Assembly (NCBI GenBank): GCA_964019425.1
Contig: OZ025786.1
Span: 124,001 to 188,000 of the forward strand
Origin: Flectonema sp. DT1601
Lineage: Eukaryota; Euglenozoa; Diplonemea; Diplonemida; Diplonemidae
DNA length: 64,000 nucleotides
Direction of reading: 5' to 3'
The position numbers and the translations under genes are program-made. Position 1 is the stretch's first letter, and every line of letters begins with the position of its first letter. A model generated the notes under the pieces. That model saw nothing but the letters and a program-made list of their open reading frames with translations, was not told the DNA's origin and ran no database searches. Below, piece after piece: positions 1 to 8,883 of the stretch.

Positions 1-2010
1 TTATTAGTTTCATTCCCAATCATCATCTTACATGCTGAACAGATAAAGTAAAGTAATAATTGCGGAGTAAACAAGGTTGAGGAGACGACACAAAATCCAG
101 GAGGACTTTAAAAAAAAAAAAAAAAAAAAAAAGAATATAAAAAAAGTTAACACATTCGCAACTATGCCAAGCTCCAAGCTTCAGCGCATCATATAGTCTT
201 TTTTTTGTTTTTTTTTGTTTTGCAGGCAGTCGATGTTCCGCTTTTTTTTTTTTTTTTTTTGGTTATGGTTTGTTTTGTCCTGCAATGTATGAAAATTTCA
301 TTTTTTTTCTTTTTTTCTTTTTTTTTCCCATTGTTCTTTCACTCTTTCACTGTTGTTGTTGTTTTTTTTTTTTTTTTTTTTTTTTTTTCGCAAGGCAAAC
401 TGACTATTTCATAATAAAATCGAGCACAGTATCATTAGTTCGTTTTTTTTTTTTTTCGTTTTTCGTTTTTTTAAATCTTTCAATGTGCATAAGATTTTCA
501 TTTTTTTTTTTTTTTAAAAAAGAGTCGTCAACATTTTTCTTGTTATACAGCGAGAAAGATTTCTTGGCAACAAAAAATAAAAAAAAGGAGGGCTATGGCC
601 ACACGTAAAAAAAAAGGGGATGCTCATTTCATTTTTTTAATTTTTTCCACTTTTCATTTTTTTTTTTTGAAACACATGATTATGAAAGGCTCTCTCTCCC
701 CCCTTCGTATCCTGTGAGTTTAACTTTTTCCGTAATTATTGTTTTTTTTTTTTTTTTTTGTTCCTGTGTCTTCCTTCCTTGCTTTTTATCACATTGAAGG
801 ATCTCGGGATGTGGGGATGGGGTGTTAGCTTTTTTTTTTTTTTTTTTTTTTTTAGTATTTCTATCGGCCACGTCGTTCATGGCTGTGCCCTTAAAGTGCA
901 CGACCGATTTCAACCAGAAAGAGAAAAATGGGATGAGGGGTGAAAAAAAAAAAAAAAAAGATCGTAAAAAAACGTGTACCTGCTAATGTTGCTGTATGGT
1001 ATGAGTATCATGGGGAGGTGACTGACTCACAGCAACATAGGATCCAATCCGCAGCTGTTTCCGAAGACGCACCAGTTCAGTTACTGGTTCCTAAAAGGCA
1101 AGAGTTATACCTTCCCAGGAAGGAGGGAAGGGGGGGAAAAAAGGGGGAAAAAACGAGGCATTATGTCATCGTGTCGAACCTAGAACGTGTTTCTTAGAAA
1201 ATGAAGTACAACTCAAGATCGATGTCATTAAGGGACCTGACTAGTCCATTTGTGAAGAATGGGGAGAAAAGAAGAAGAAAAAAAACACTAATTTTTTTCT
1301 GTTTTTTTTTTTTTTGGCACAACTCAGAGAGCTTTAAAAAAAGGATTGCATAATGCCCATGATCCTCAAAAAAAAAAAAAAAAAAAAAAAAGCGGGGGAA
1401 GGCAGGGGGGGTTTTTTGTTCGATAATTATTGTTTTGTTTCTTGCTGTAGTTCTTCTTTCAATTTCATAATAAAAATTTTCTTACACTAAAGATAAGTGA
1501 ACGGGAGAAATAGAAAGGGAAGTGGGGGGGGTCTACAAATCACAGTAAACAACTACCCTCAAAAATGGTTCATAACAGAAATAAAGGGATAAAATAAAAA
1601 AAAAAAAGAAAGGGAGGGGGAATTGATCCAAGCATCTACCCCCAAAGAAAACTACCCAACCAACACACTGACAATCCCAAAAACAACTATAAAGCTGAAA
1701 TACGGCCTTGGTCACAACAGTAAACTAAATCGGGGTTTCAGCCAAACCTGGTTGCCATGTAAAAAGACCAACAGCTGGTATCGATAGAATCTCACACACG
1801 ATGTTTAATATGAGAATTCGGGGCCACCCACTACAGGTTGAGAGCCCCAAAAGGATGAAACTTTGACAAGTAGAAACTGATAACTTTTAGGAATAACCAA
1901 TCAATGAAAAGGTACACAAGGAGGGAGTTATCGTTTGAAGCATACCTATAATTATATAAATATTAGTTTAGTTAGTTATAATAATAAATATAGTGCATCG
2001 TATCAAAAAG
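1..2010. other. Homopolymer-rich intergenic DNA, no gene seen
   Basis: Long T and A runs (10-27 bases) recur every few tens of bases. Reading frames here are mostly poly-F or poly-K translations of those runs and show no domain-like sequence. An open frame near 940-1197 on the plus strand has a more mixed composition after its lysine run, but nothing in it is recognisable. I see no RNA gene. Confidence 0.6.
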
Positions 2011-2508
2011 TTAACTAATATAACCAATTAGTTATTATGAGACTGTTGACTAATATAACCAATTAGTTATTATGAGACTGTTGACTAATATAACCAATTA
2101 GTTATTATGAGACTGTTGACTAATATAACCAATTAGTTATTATGAGACTGTTGACTAATATAACCAATTAGTTATTATGAGACTGTTGACTAATATAACC
2201 AATTAGTTATTATGAGACTGTTGACTAATATAACCAATTAGTTATTATGAGACTGTTGACTAATATAACCAATTAGTTATTATGAGACTGTTGACTAATA
2301 TAACCAATTAGTTATTATGAGACTGTTGACTAATATAACCAATTAGTTATTATGAGACTGTTGACTAATATAACCAATTAGTTATTATGAGACTGTTGAC
2401 TAATATAACCAATTAGTTATTATGAGACTGTTGACTAATATAACCAATTAGTTATTATGAGACTGTTGACTAATATAACCAATTAGTTATTATGAGACTG
2501 TTGACTAA
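2011..2508. repeat. 35-bp tandem repeat, 14 copies
   Basis: A 35-bp unit starting TTGACTAATATAACC and ending TATGAGACTG is repeated 14 times head to tail, followed by an 8-bp partial copy. Only the first unit differs (TTAAC for TTGAC). Each unit contains an imperfect inverted repeat, ACTAAT...ATTAGT, around ATAACCA. The near-total identity implies recent expansion or active homogenisation. There are no spacers, so this is a minisatellite. Confidence 0.97.
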
Positions 2509-3046
2509 CGAGGAGGAGGAGGAGGGGGGGCTGAAATAAAAAAGAGAGAAAGAATGGGGGAAAATTATGAAGAAGGAAAAATGCATGGGTCAATTCAATC
2601 ATCAGAAAGAGAAACATAATGGAAAAAAAAAAAAAAAAAAAATGAAGAAAAGAAGAAGAAAGGGAAAAGGGGAGAACAAATAAAGTCCAACCACATTTTT
2701 TTTTTTTTTTTTTCCCCTTTACAAGGATCAAAAAAACAAAAAGACAAAGCCCGAGTCACACAAAACCAACCAGAACATGTCCAGAGTGGGCTAAAGAGAG
2801 CAAGAAAAAAGAAGAAGAAAAAAAAACTGCTGCAGACATCCGTGCCTCTCAGTGGAAATTCGGTTTTAGGCGTTTTTTTTTTTTTTTTTTTTTGCAGAAG
2901 TTGTGGTAAAGTAAATAAGAACCAATCCCAACAACTCCCAGAAGTATCTTTTTTCACCTTTTTCTCTCACTTCAGCAACAACAACAACAACAACAACAAC
3001 AATAACAGCTGTTGGCCATCCCTTCATGCGTTGCCATCATTTTTTT

Positions 3047-3079
<33 letters not shown>

Positions 3080-3139
3080 TTCCCTATTTATTGTGATAGG
3101 AACGATTCACTGTCACTCTCCTAATAGACAATTGATAAT
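2509..3139. other. Low-complexity spacer with a (CAA)n run
   Basis: A GGAGGA-rich stretch follows the minisatellite, then A and T runs, and a CAA trinucleotide repeat at about 2974-3003. This lies downstream of the Q-rich gene on the minus strand and probably includes its 3' UTR. No coding sequence is supported. Confidence 0.5.
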
Positions 3140-4639
3140 CTACGCCTTTAAAGTGTTAGAGCTGGATTTCTTACTGAGGCGAAGGGCTCCAGTGACGTCC
3201 GCATCTTTCTTAATGTGAACACCAGGCTTAATAGGGAGAGCATTCCAGTCTAATACTGATCCAGATTCCGTTGTCAACATCCCCTTTGGAGGAATATTTC
3301 TGAATTGTGTTTTAATCGCTATTTCTGCAATGCCAGATTTCAAGTTTGAAATTCGAATCTCGTATCCGTTTAAATCTCTAAAACTATCCTCCAAAAACTG
3401 ATACAGAAATCTGAGATCTCCTGCGATCTGTAGAGCATCAGCAAATGAATTGTCAGTGAAACACTTCAGCTTTTCGTTTTCTAAAATCATTTTTGTTACG
3501 TATTTATCGGAATCATCAGACCTTGCTTGAGGGACATCCTTAGAGTTTGCCTTTAGTTCTGGACACAAACTCGCTACCTCATCAGCGTGATCTGTGCATG
3601 TCAAGTACATAAATGATTCATGAGTCCAGTTCCAGTGTCCGCACTGGATGTGAAGAGTCTGGGGGTCTTTTAAGTTTTGTAACACCTCTGCGAGATCCTT
3701 GTGAAATCCGTCGAGTTCCTTTGCAGATAAATCCTTAAACAAATCCTTAGACAATGGTCTGATAACAAATTGTTTTACACCTCCCTGACCTTTGTCTTTT
3801 GCTGAAGTACGCTGATCAAATTGAATGTATGAAAGAGGTCTAGTTGTACGAGATCTCATCGCAACTAATATCTGACTATCACCACTGTGGATAAGTCCTG
3901 AATCTGTTGATAAAGCACCTGATGTGAGATCATTAAAATTAACATTTCTACCTCCTGAGATAGTAATCATCGCAGGTTTTGAAGAATCAGTTTGTTGTAG
4001 CGATTGGCTTGAGGTAGAGCTTCCTTTCTCTTTCAAACTCTGAAGGAATCTCGACTCTTCCACTGCTCTCTGACTAGCGAGCTGCTGAGCCTGCTTGATT
4101 TGAGCAATTTGAAGTGCAAGCTGTGCTTGCGTTTGCTGATGAGCAACTTGTCCCTGTTGTTGTTGACGTGCGAATCTCATTAACTGTTCTACAGCACCTG
4201 GACGACCGTGAGCTGCAGCACCCTGAAGTTGTTGCAGCTGTTGAAGTTGAACAATTTGTAACAAAGCTTGCTGCTGTCGTTGTAAAGCAACATATTGTTG
4301 TACCATCGCACTATTTGGTGGCATTGATATTCCATTAGCTGTACTTATGTGAGGCTGATGTTGACTCTGTTGAGGCAGTTGTTGTTGTTGCTGTTGTTGC
4401 TGTTGTTGTTGTTGCTGCTGTTGCTGCTGTTGCTTTCTCTTTGGCTTTGCCTGATAACCTGCCTTAACAGCAGTTGCCGGCTTACTCTCAACTGGAGGTG
4501 ACCAAGCTGGTGCATCCGCCCTCAATTGAAAGTCAGTCTTCTTAGCAGCTGTCTCCTCCTTTGCTGAATTGTCGGAGGATTCCTTCGCTACTCCTTCATC
4601 TTTTTTCTCGACTTTCTTTTCTTCAATTTTTTCTTCCAT
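3140..4639 (-). CDS. Q-rich protein of unknown function, 499 aa
   Basis: The frame is complete: it starts with ATG, has no internal stop and ends with TAG. Residues 1-35 are highly charged (E/K). A short proline/tryptophan motif (PAWSPP) lies near residue 45. A polyglutamine run spans about 70-87, and residues 110-200 are rich in Q, A and L and probably form long helices. Residues from about 215 to 470 look like a globular domain with mixed composition, including a W-rich segment near 330 (CGHWNWTHESF). I do not recognise this domain. Polyglutamine plus low-complexity helices is common in RNA-binding and granule-associated proteins, but that is only a compositional resemblance. The ATG is immediately preceded by ACAATCAG, a possible splice acceptor. 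All glutamines are CAA or CAG and none is TAA/TAG, which argues for the standard code. It is the last of four minus-strand genes. Confidence 0.8.
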   Translation of the reverse strand: MEEKIEEKKVEKKDEGVAKESSDNSAKEETAAKKTDFQLRADAPAWSPPVESKPATAVKAGYQAKPKRKQQQQQQQQQQQQQQQQQQLPQQSQHQPHISTANGISMPPNSAMVQQYVALQRQQQALLQIVQLQQLQQLQGAAAHGRPGAVEQLMRFARQQQQGQVAHQQTQAQLALQIAQIKQAQQLASQRAVEESRFLQSLKEKGSSTSSQSLQQTDSSKPAMITISGGRNVNFNDLTSGALSTDSGLIHSGDSQILVAMRSRTTRPLSYIQFDQRTSAKDKGQGGVKQFVIRPLSKDLFKDLSAKELDGFHKDLAEVLQNLKDPQTLHIQCGHWNWTHESFMYLTCTDHADEVASLCPELKANSKDVPQARSDDSDKYVTKMILENEKLKCFTDNSFADALQIAGDLRFLYQFLEDSFRDLNGYEIRISNLKSGIAEIAIKTQFRNIPPKGMLTTESGSVLDWNALPIKPGVHIKKDADVTGALRLSKKSSSNTLKA

Positions 4640-5557
4640 CTGATTGTAGTGTGCCTGTTGCGTAAATTAAATAACAACTCAATTTGACCACCCGCTGCGT
4701 GTCTGACAAAGAAAGTTTCTTAGTGATCCTTTCACATACCGATCCTTTTCACGAAGTTCAGATTAGTTTGTTAGCTTCTCTCCGCACAGTTTACTAAGCA
4801 AACAGAAAGGGAAGACAGAACTCTTCTTCTTCCAACAGAAAGATGAAGAACAAGAAACTGTATCACGCATGGTTGTCCCAAACTTCATAATAGCCCAACT
4901 GAGCATAGAAGTTGGAATATGGAATATACGTAACATGACAAGGTCCTGAAGAACCCTATCAACTTGCTATACGGTACGACCAGCGGGGAGCTTTGCACCA
5001 TTTGAAAGAGGGTGCCTCCCAACCATTGCGACCGAGGATTCGATTCTTTAACGTGGCTATTCTATCGCAAGAAATAGACTACGAAGCTGATGAAGTCTTG
5101 GAGAGGACAAGTCACCGTTATCACTCCAAATGGGTTAGTCGGAGGCGGCGTGCAATACTCCTTGAGAACGATGAGAACAAAAGAGAAGAGAGGGAAGTGA
5201 ATCTACCGGGGGTCTGGTGATAACCATCTCCATTAATTAAGGAGAGCAACCGTGGAGTTGTTTCCGGATATGATGAGTAGGAACAAGAGAAACATATCTT
5301 GGAGAGGACAAGTCACCGTTATCACTCCAAATGGGTGAGGTCGGAGGCGGCGTGCAATACTCCTTGATGTGATAGAGTGAAGAATCAGACCGGACTCGAG
5401 GTGTTTACCATTTACCCTTTTGGGAATCGTATAGGTATAGGGGCAATTGTCCAAGTAGTAGTTAACAGAAAGGGAAGACAGAACTCTTCTTCCTTTGACT
5501 TCGGTCTCATTCCCTAGACAACAACCTGATATGAGAAATGAATAAATAGCAGAATGG

Positions 5558-5598
<41 letters not shown>

Positions 5599-5671
5599 AT
5601 CTCAAACTACTACACGGCAGTTGAGTTAAATATCTCTCTGAACCTCATAGACGGATTAATTGTTGTTTGGT

Positions 5672-5707
<36 letters not shown>

Positions 5708-5828
5708 CAATTGTATAACAAAATATTTCAATAACTTATTCTCATAAACTAAATAGTGAATCGTGATTTGTGTTCCTCAGCTACCATAACTGTCTATCAG
5801 TGGGTACAACCAACCACAGTCAATAACA
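4640..5828. other. Intergenic region with a 70-bp direct duplication
   Basis: A segment of about 70 bp beginning CTTGGAGAGGACAAGTCACC occurs at 5097-5164 and again at 5298-5367, nearly identical. A second shorter duplicate (AACAGAAAGGGAAGACAG) lies at about 4801 and 5464. Two homopolymer blocks, A at about 5564-5594 and T at about 5673-5707, follow. No gene is convincing; a 75-aa plus-strand frame at 4993-5220 crosses the duplication and is probably fortuitous. Confidence 0.6.
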
Positions 5829-6470
5829 TTAATCGAACTTTACGGAATCGGAAGACTCAGCAAGCAGAGCATTCGCCAATGCTAGAGAAGCAGAAACATT
5901 TTTCGATTCAGAGATATTGCCGCTGTTGTGAGCCAACAGATCCTGTTTAGCAGGACTGACAGGAGCAGATGTTTCATCAGCCTGAGGAGCTGCAGGAACT
6001 GTTGTATTGCCAACACCAACCGTACCAGTTCCAAAAGGTTTATTTACTTTCGATCTTTTTGATAATTCCTTTTTAGGAACTCGAGACAAAGCTGCTTTTG
6101 TCGAAGGTGGTAACGTAGGTGGTAACGTAGGCGGTAACGGAGGATGTGGCAGTGCCGTGTCATTTCGTACAATCATTCTCTTGCTAAGTAGTCGCGCTGC
6201 TTTATTTGATAACTCAACAGAATCTCTATCACTAAACTCTCGATGTATGTGACCTGAATTATCTGTTAGCTGTTTAACAGCAGACAATACTAACAAACAA
6301 ATCATAATAACTGCAACCCTCGCCCATGGTGATGGCTTAGGGAGGGACTCAAACGTATGACGAGGACTACTCCTGTGAGTTCCCCCTCCGAACATACTTG
6401 TGAGGCGTCGCATTGCGACACCTATCTGAATGAAAGAAAGGTTTTTAAAAAAAAGTAATTTTCTCTCCAT
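5829..6470 (-). CDS. Small single-pass membrane protein, unknown
   Basis: The frame could start at ATG 6470 (213 aa), but an acceptor-like pyrimidine tract plus AG lies between it and a second ATG at 6411-6413. Starting there gives a 194-aa protein beginning MRRLTSMFGGG, and I favour that start. A single hydrophobic segment of about 19 residues (around VAVIMICLLVLSAV) follows a short basic, Ser/Pro-containing N-terminus. The rest is polar with a proline-rich run (PHPPLPPTLPP), which suggests a type II or tail-out orientation. No domain is recognised. It lies between the phosphatase and the Q-rich gene on the same strand. A 3-fold GGTAACGTA-type repeat in the DNA underlies the proline repeat. 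Confidence 0.65.
   Translation of the reverse strand: MERKLLFFKNLSFIQIGVAMRRLTSMFGGGTHRSSPRHTFESLPKPSPWARVAVIMICLLVLSAVKQLTDNSGHIHREFSDRDSVELSNKAARLLSKRMIVRNDTALPHPPLPPTLPPTLPPSTKAALSRVPKKELSKRSKVNKPFGTGTVGVGNTTVPAAPQADETSAPVSPAKQDLLAHNSGNISESKNVSASLALANALLAESSDSVKFD
6426..6440 (-). promoter_or_regulatory. Candidate splice acceptor before gene at 5829
   Basis: On the minus strand the sequence reads CTTTCTTTCATTCAG, a pyrimidine tract ending in AG, 12 bases before the ATG at 6413. It could be a cis-intron or trans-splice acceptor and decides which start codon is used. Only a transcript would settle it. Confidence 0.4.
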
Positions 6471-6589
6471 TAAAAAAAGAAAAAAAGAAAATCACAACAT
6501 CTAAGGTTAAAACCTGTAATGAAAATTAATTTAATAAACAAAAAACAAAATAATAACTCAACTTTCTTGTTGTTTTACAATATGACAGT

Positions 6590-6731
6590 CTATTGCTGGT
6601 GAATTCTTTTTTTTGAAGTATCCGAAAGTAATACTACCCTCACTTCACTTCTATAATAAAGAAGACCAACAGCCTTTACGCCGAGTTTGTTAATTTTCAT
6701 AAGCAGCTCTCCCCGAGGAACCTCAGGATAG
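6590..6731 (-). CDS. Possible last exon of the phosphatase gene
   Basis: Between the apparent end of the phosphatase frame and the next gene lies a coding-like stretch that reads YPEVPRGELLMKINKLG and continues for about 47 codons to TAG. A GT at the third base of the phosphatase's last codon (6803) and an AG at 6732-6733 would define a 72-bp intron and join the frames. That length matches the two well-supported introns in the neighbouring gene (75 and 83 bp). The donor (GTAAAA) is weaker than GTATGT. If spliced, the protein becomes about 579 aa instead of 533. This is inference from frame and composition. Confidence 0.35.
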
Positions 6732-6799
6732 CTACTCGTCACTTTCAATAAGATTGGCTAGTGGGATAAACATAAGAAATATAAAAGTTCTTTTTTTTT

Positions 6800-8401
6800 T
6801 TACCATTTATCAACAGAATTCGATGTGAGGATTGTCTCATCGGGAAGTGAGATTGCAGATAATGAGTTCAAAGTATCTAATCTGACGATGTGTTCTTCAA
6901 CTTTAACAGAAGATACCCTAACATGACCAACAACCTGACGCTTACAAACAGATGAGGGGATGTTATCCCAACTTCGGTATTGTAAAGGCTCGTTCCATGG
7001 CTCACTGAGGTCGTAGTTTCGTAAAATAGAAAGCTGTTGTTCTTCGTTGTAGTGTTTCCATGTGTTTGAATGACATTGTAGCCCACCATGAACGAATAAA
7101 AAATCGTCGTGTTCCAGGACGAGTGTTAGTTTTCTGAAGAAGTTCTTATGAGATTCTGGTAGAGACCTAATCAAACCTTTCCGATCTCCCATTTCAACTC
7201 CGTAACTCCTCATTGTCTCTTCAGCATTATAATTATCATAACCCGGAGGGGTGTACCTCAAACCCTGTAAATGGATTCCACTTGCCACTAGTCTGTCTGA
7301 TTTTCTGTTATTTCCCCACAGTTCGAATCCGGCATACGTCTTTTTTTGACAACGCATATCCCAACCATGGGGTACAGGAAGCAATCCTGCAAAAGCAGTA
7401 AAAGCAAAGTCATGATTGCCGTGGATGAAATGAGTAGTTCCTGGAGTACGCTTTTCTTTTAAATCGATTAAAAATTGAATTGTTTTTTTAACTTCTGGTC
7501 CTCTATCAACGTAATCTCCAACAAATATTATGTGAGGTTGGCTTTCTGTCCATTCTCCTGATGTTTGCTTATCTTTAATGTGATTATCAATTTTTAAAAA
7601 TAATTCTTTTAGGTCACCTAATTCACCGTGGACGTCTCCAATAGCTATTACTGGTCCTGAGAGTTTCTTTTTAAATAAAATCGATTCGCAGAGATCGACA
7701 GGAATCGATTGGAAAAGAGTTCCCTCAACACTCAGCCTTCCCACAGATACTAATTGTGATGTTTTTATGGAAACTGAAATTTCAGATGGATTTTGCTGAT
7801 TAGCGTCAACTGAAAATGTAAATGCAAAATCCATTGTGCAGCTGCTGAATGAAACACTGTCTGAAATTAATATCTTGCTGAGTAAGTCGATTATCGTTTT
7901 CGAGAACAGCTCCTCAACATCAGTTGGAATTATCGTTCCGATGATCTCAAGTTGACTTCCACATAAAAACTTTCTATTCTTAAACAACGCTCTTATAATT
8001 AAAGAATCCTTCACAACATTCGGTAGAATCGCCATCCTCGTTGATGACTTCAGTTGGTGTTGCAAGTGCGCTGATCTTCGTATCATACCAAGTGCATATT
8101 CAGAGTTTGATTGCGCGTCATTTTCAGTTTTTTGATCAGCTAAAGACCACCCAGAACATACAACAATATCTCCGTCAGAAGTGAGAGAGTCTCCGTGAAT
8201 TAGAAATGGTTGAGGAAAACGGTTGCTTACTCCAGTAAAAGATCCGAGCATCATTTCTTTTAATGATGATTCATTTAGCAAACCATCATCAATCTCAAGC
8301 TTTAAAAATATTGCTGGGCTGGGATCGTTCTTTGCTTCATGAGAGAGAATAGTGTTTACAGATTGGTAAATTTCACTGAGTCTGGGTCGGGGTTCTGACA
8401 T
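6800..8401 (-). CDS. PPP-family metallophosphatase, bacterial-like type
   Basis: Residues from about 250 to 510 carry the PPP-family metal and phosphate motifs in order: GDVHGE (about 254), GDYVDRGPE (about 295), GNHDF (about 326), FVHGGLQ (about 437) and VVGHVRV (about 498). Eukaryotic PP1/PP2A/PP2B enzymes have GNHE, so GNHD here points to a bacterial-like group such as the Shewanella-like, Rhizobiales-like or ApaH-like phosphatases. These hydrolyse phosphomonoesters, and some ApaH-like members act on dinucleotides or mRNA caps. The N-terminal 245 residues are not recognised but look globular. The start ATG follows a 22-base T/A run with TACTAATCAG upstream, resembling a branch point plus acceptor. 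The frame ends VDKW-TAA, but a further exon at 6590-6731 is possible. The substrate cannot be deduced. Confidence 0.85.
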   Translation of the reverse strand: MSEPRPRLSEIYQSVNTILSHEAKNDPSPAIFLKLEIDDGLLNESSLKEMMLGSFTGVSNRFPQPFLIHGDSLTSDGDIVVCSGWSLADQKTENDAQSNSEYALGMIRRSAHLQHQLKSSTRMAILPNVVKDSLIIRALFKNRKFLCGSQLEIIGTIIPTDVEELFSKTIIDLLSKILISDSVSFSSCTMDFAFTFSVDANQQNPSEISVSIKTSQLVSVGRLSVEGTLFQSIPVDLCESILFKKKLSGPVIAIGDVHGELGDLKELFLKIDNHIKDKQTSGEWTESQPHIIFVGDYVDRGPEVKKTIQFLIDLKEKRTPGTTHFIHGNHDFAFTAFAGLLPVPHGWDMRCQKKTYAGFELWGNNRKSDRLVASGIHLQGLRYTPPGYDNYNAEETMRSYGVEMGDRKGLIRSLPESHKNFFRKLTLVLEHDDFLFVHGGLQCHSNTWKHYNEEQQLSILRNYDLSEPWNEPLQYRSWDNIPSSVCKRQVVGHVRVSSVKVEEHIVRLDTLNSLSAISLPDETILTSNSVDKW

Positions 8402-8883
8402 TATTTTTTTTTTTTTTTTTTTTTTTCCTGATTAGTAAAGAAAAAATTTACTCAAAGTCACGTTTTTCTTTCTCCAGTTTCGTATTCCGATTTGTTACAA
8501 AAAAAAAATTTTTTTTTTCTTCTTACAATTTTAAAAAAAAAGTGGAAAACAATAATAATCTATTTCTTTTTTTTTTTTTTTTTTTTGTTCACTGCACTTG
8601 CTATGTGCATACTTCCTACAAGTTAACAAAGGGCTAAGATACAAGAAAATAAAATATAATAAAACTGACAGATGCAAGAAACTCTAAAGGTGGGATGTGT
8701 CTATAAAAAAAATTTTTCTTTTTTTTTTGATTCCTCAAATCTCGAGTGAAGAGAGGAAAAAAAAGAAAAAGAAAAACATCACAATAAAGAAAATAGTTTG
8801 ACAATTAAAAAAAAAAAAAAAAAAAAAAAAACAATATAGAACGACGATACTAAAAAAAGAATTAAATAATATCACCTCAAATC
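8402..8883. other. AT-rich intergenic spacer
   Basis: The spacer contains several A and T blocks longer than 15 bases. It holds the 5' UTR of the phosphatase gene and the 3' UTR of the PH-metacaspase gene. No other feature is seen. Confidence 0.6.

Noticed and set aside
205-608. Poly-phenylalanine frames at the left end
   Set aside because: They are translations of T runs only.
2011-2508. Regular 35-bp repeats that could suggest a CRISPR array
   Set aside because: Units abut directly with no spacers, and the genome is eukaryotic.
4993-5220. Plus-strand frame of 75 codons
   Set aside because: It overlaps a direct duplication, is on the opposite strand to all genes here and shows no recognisable sequence.
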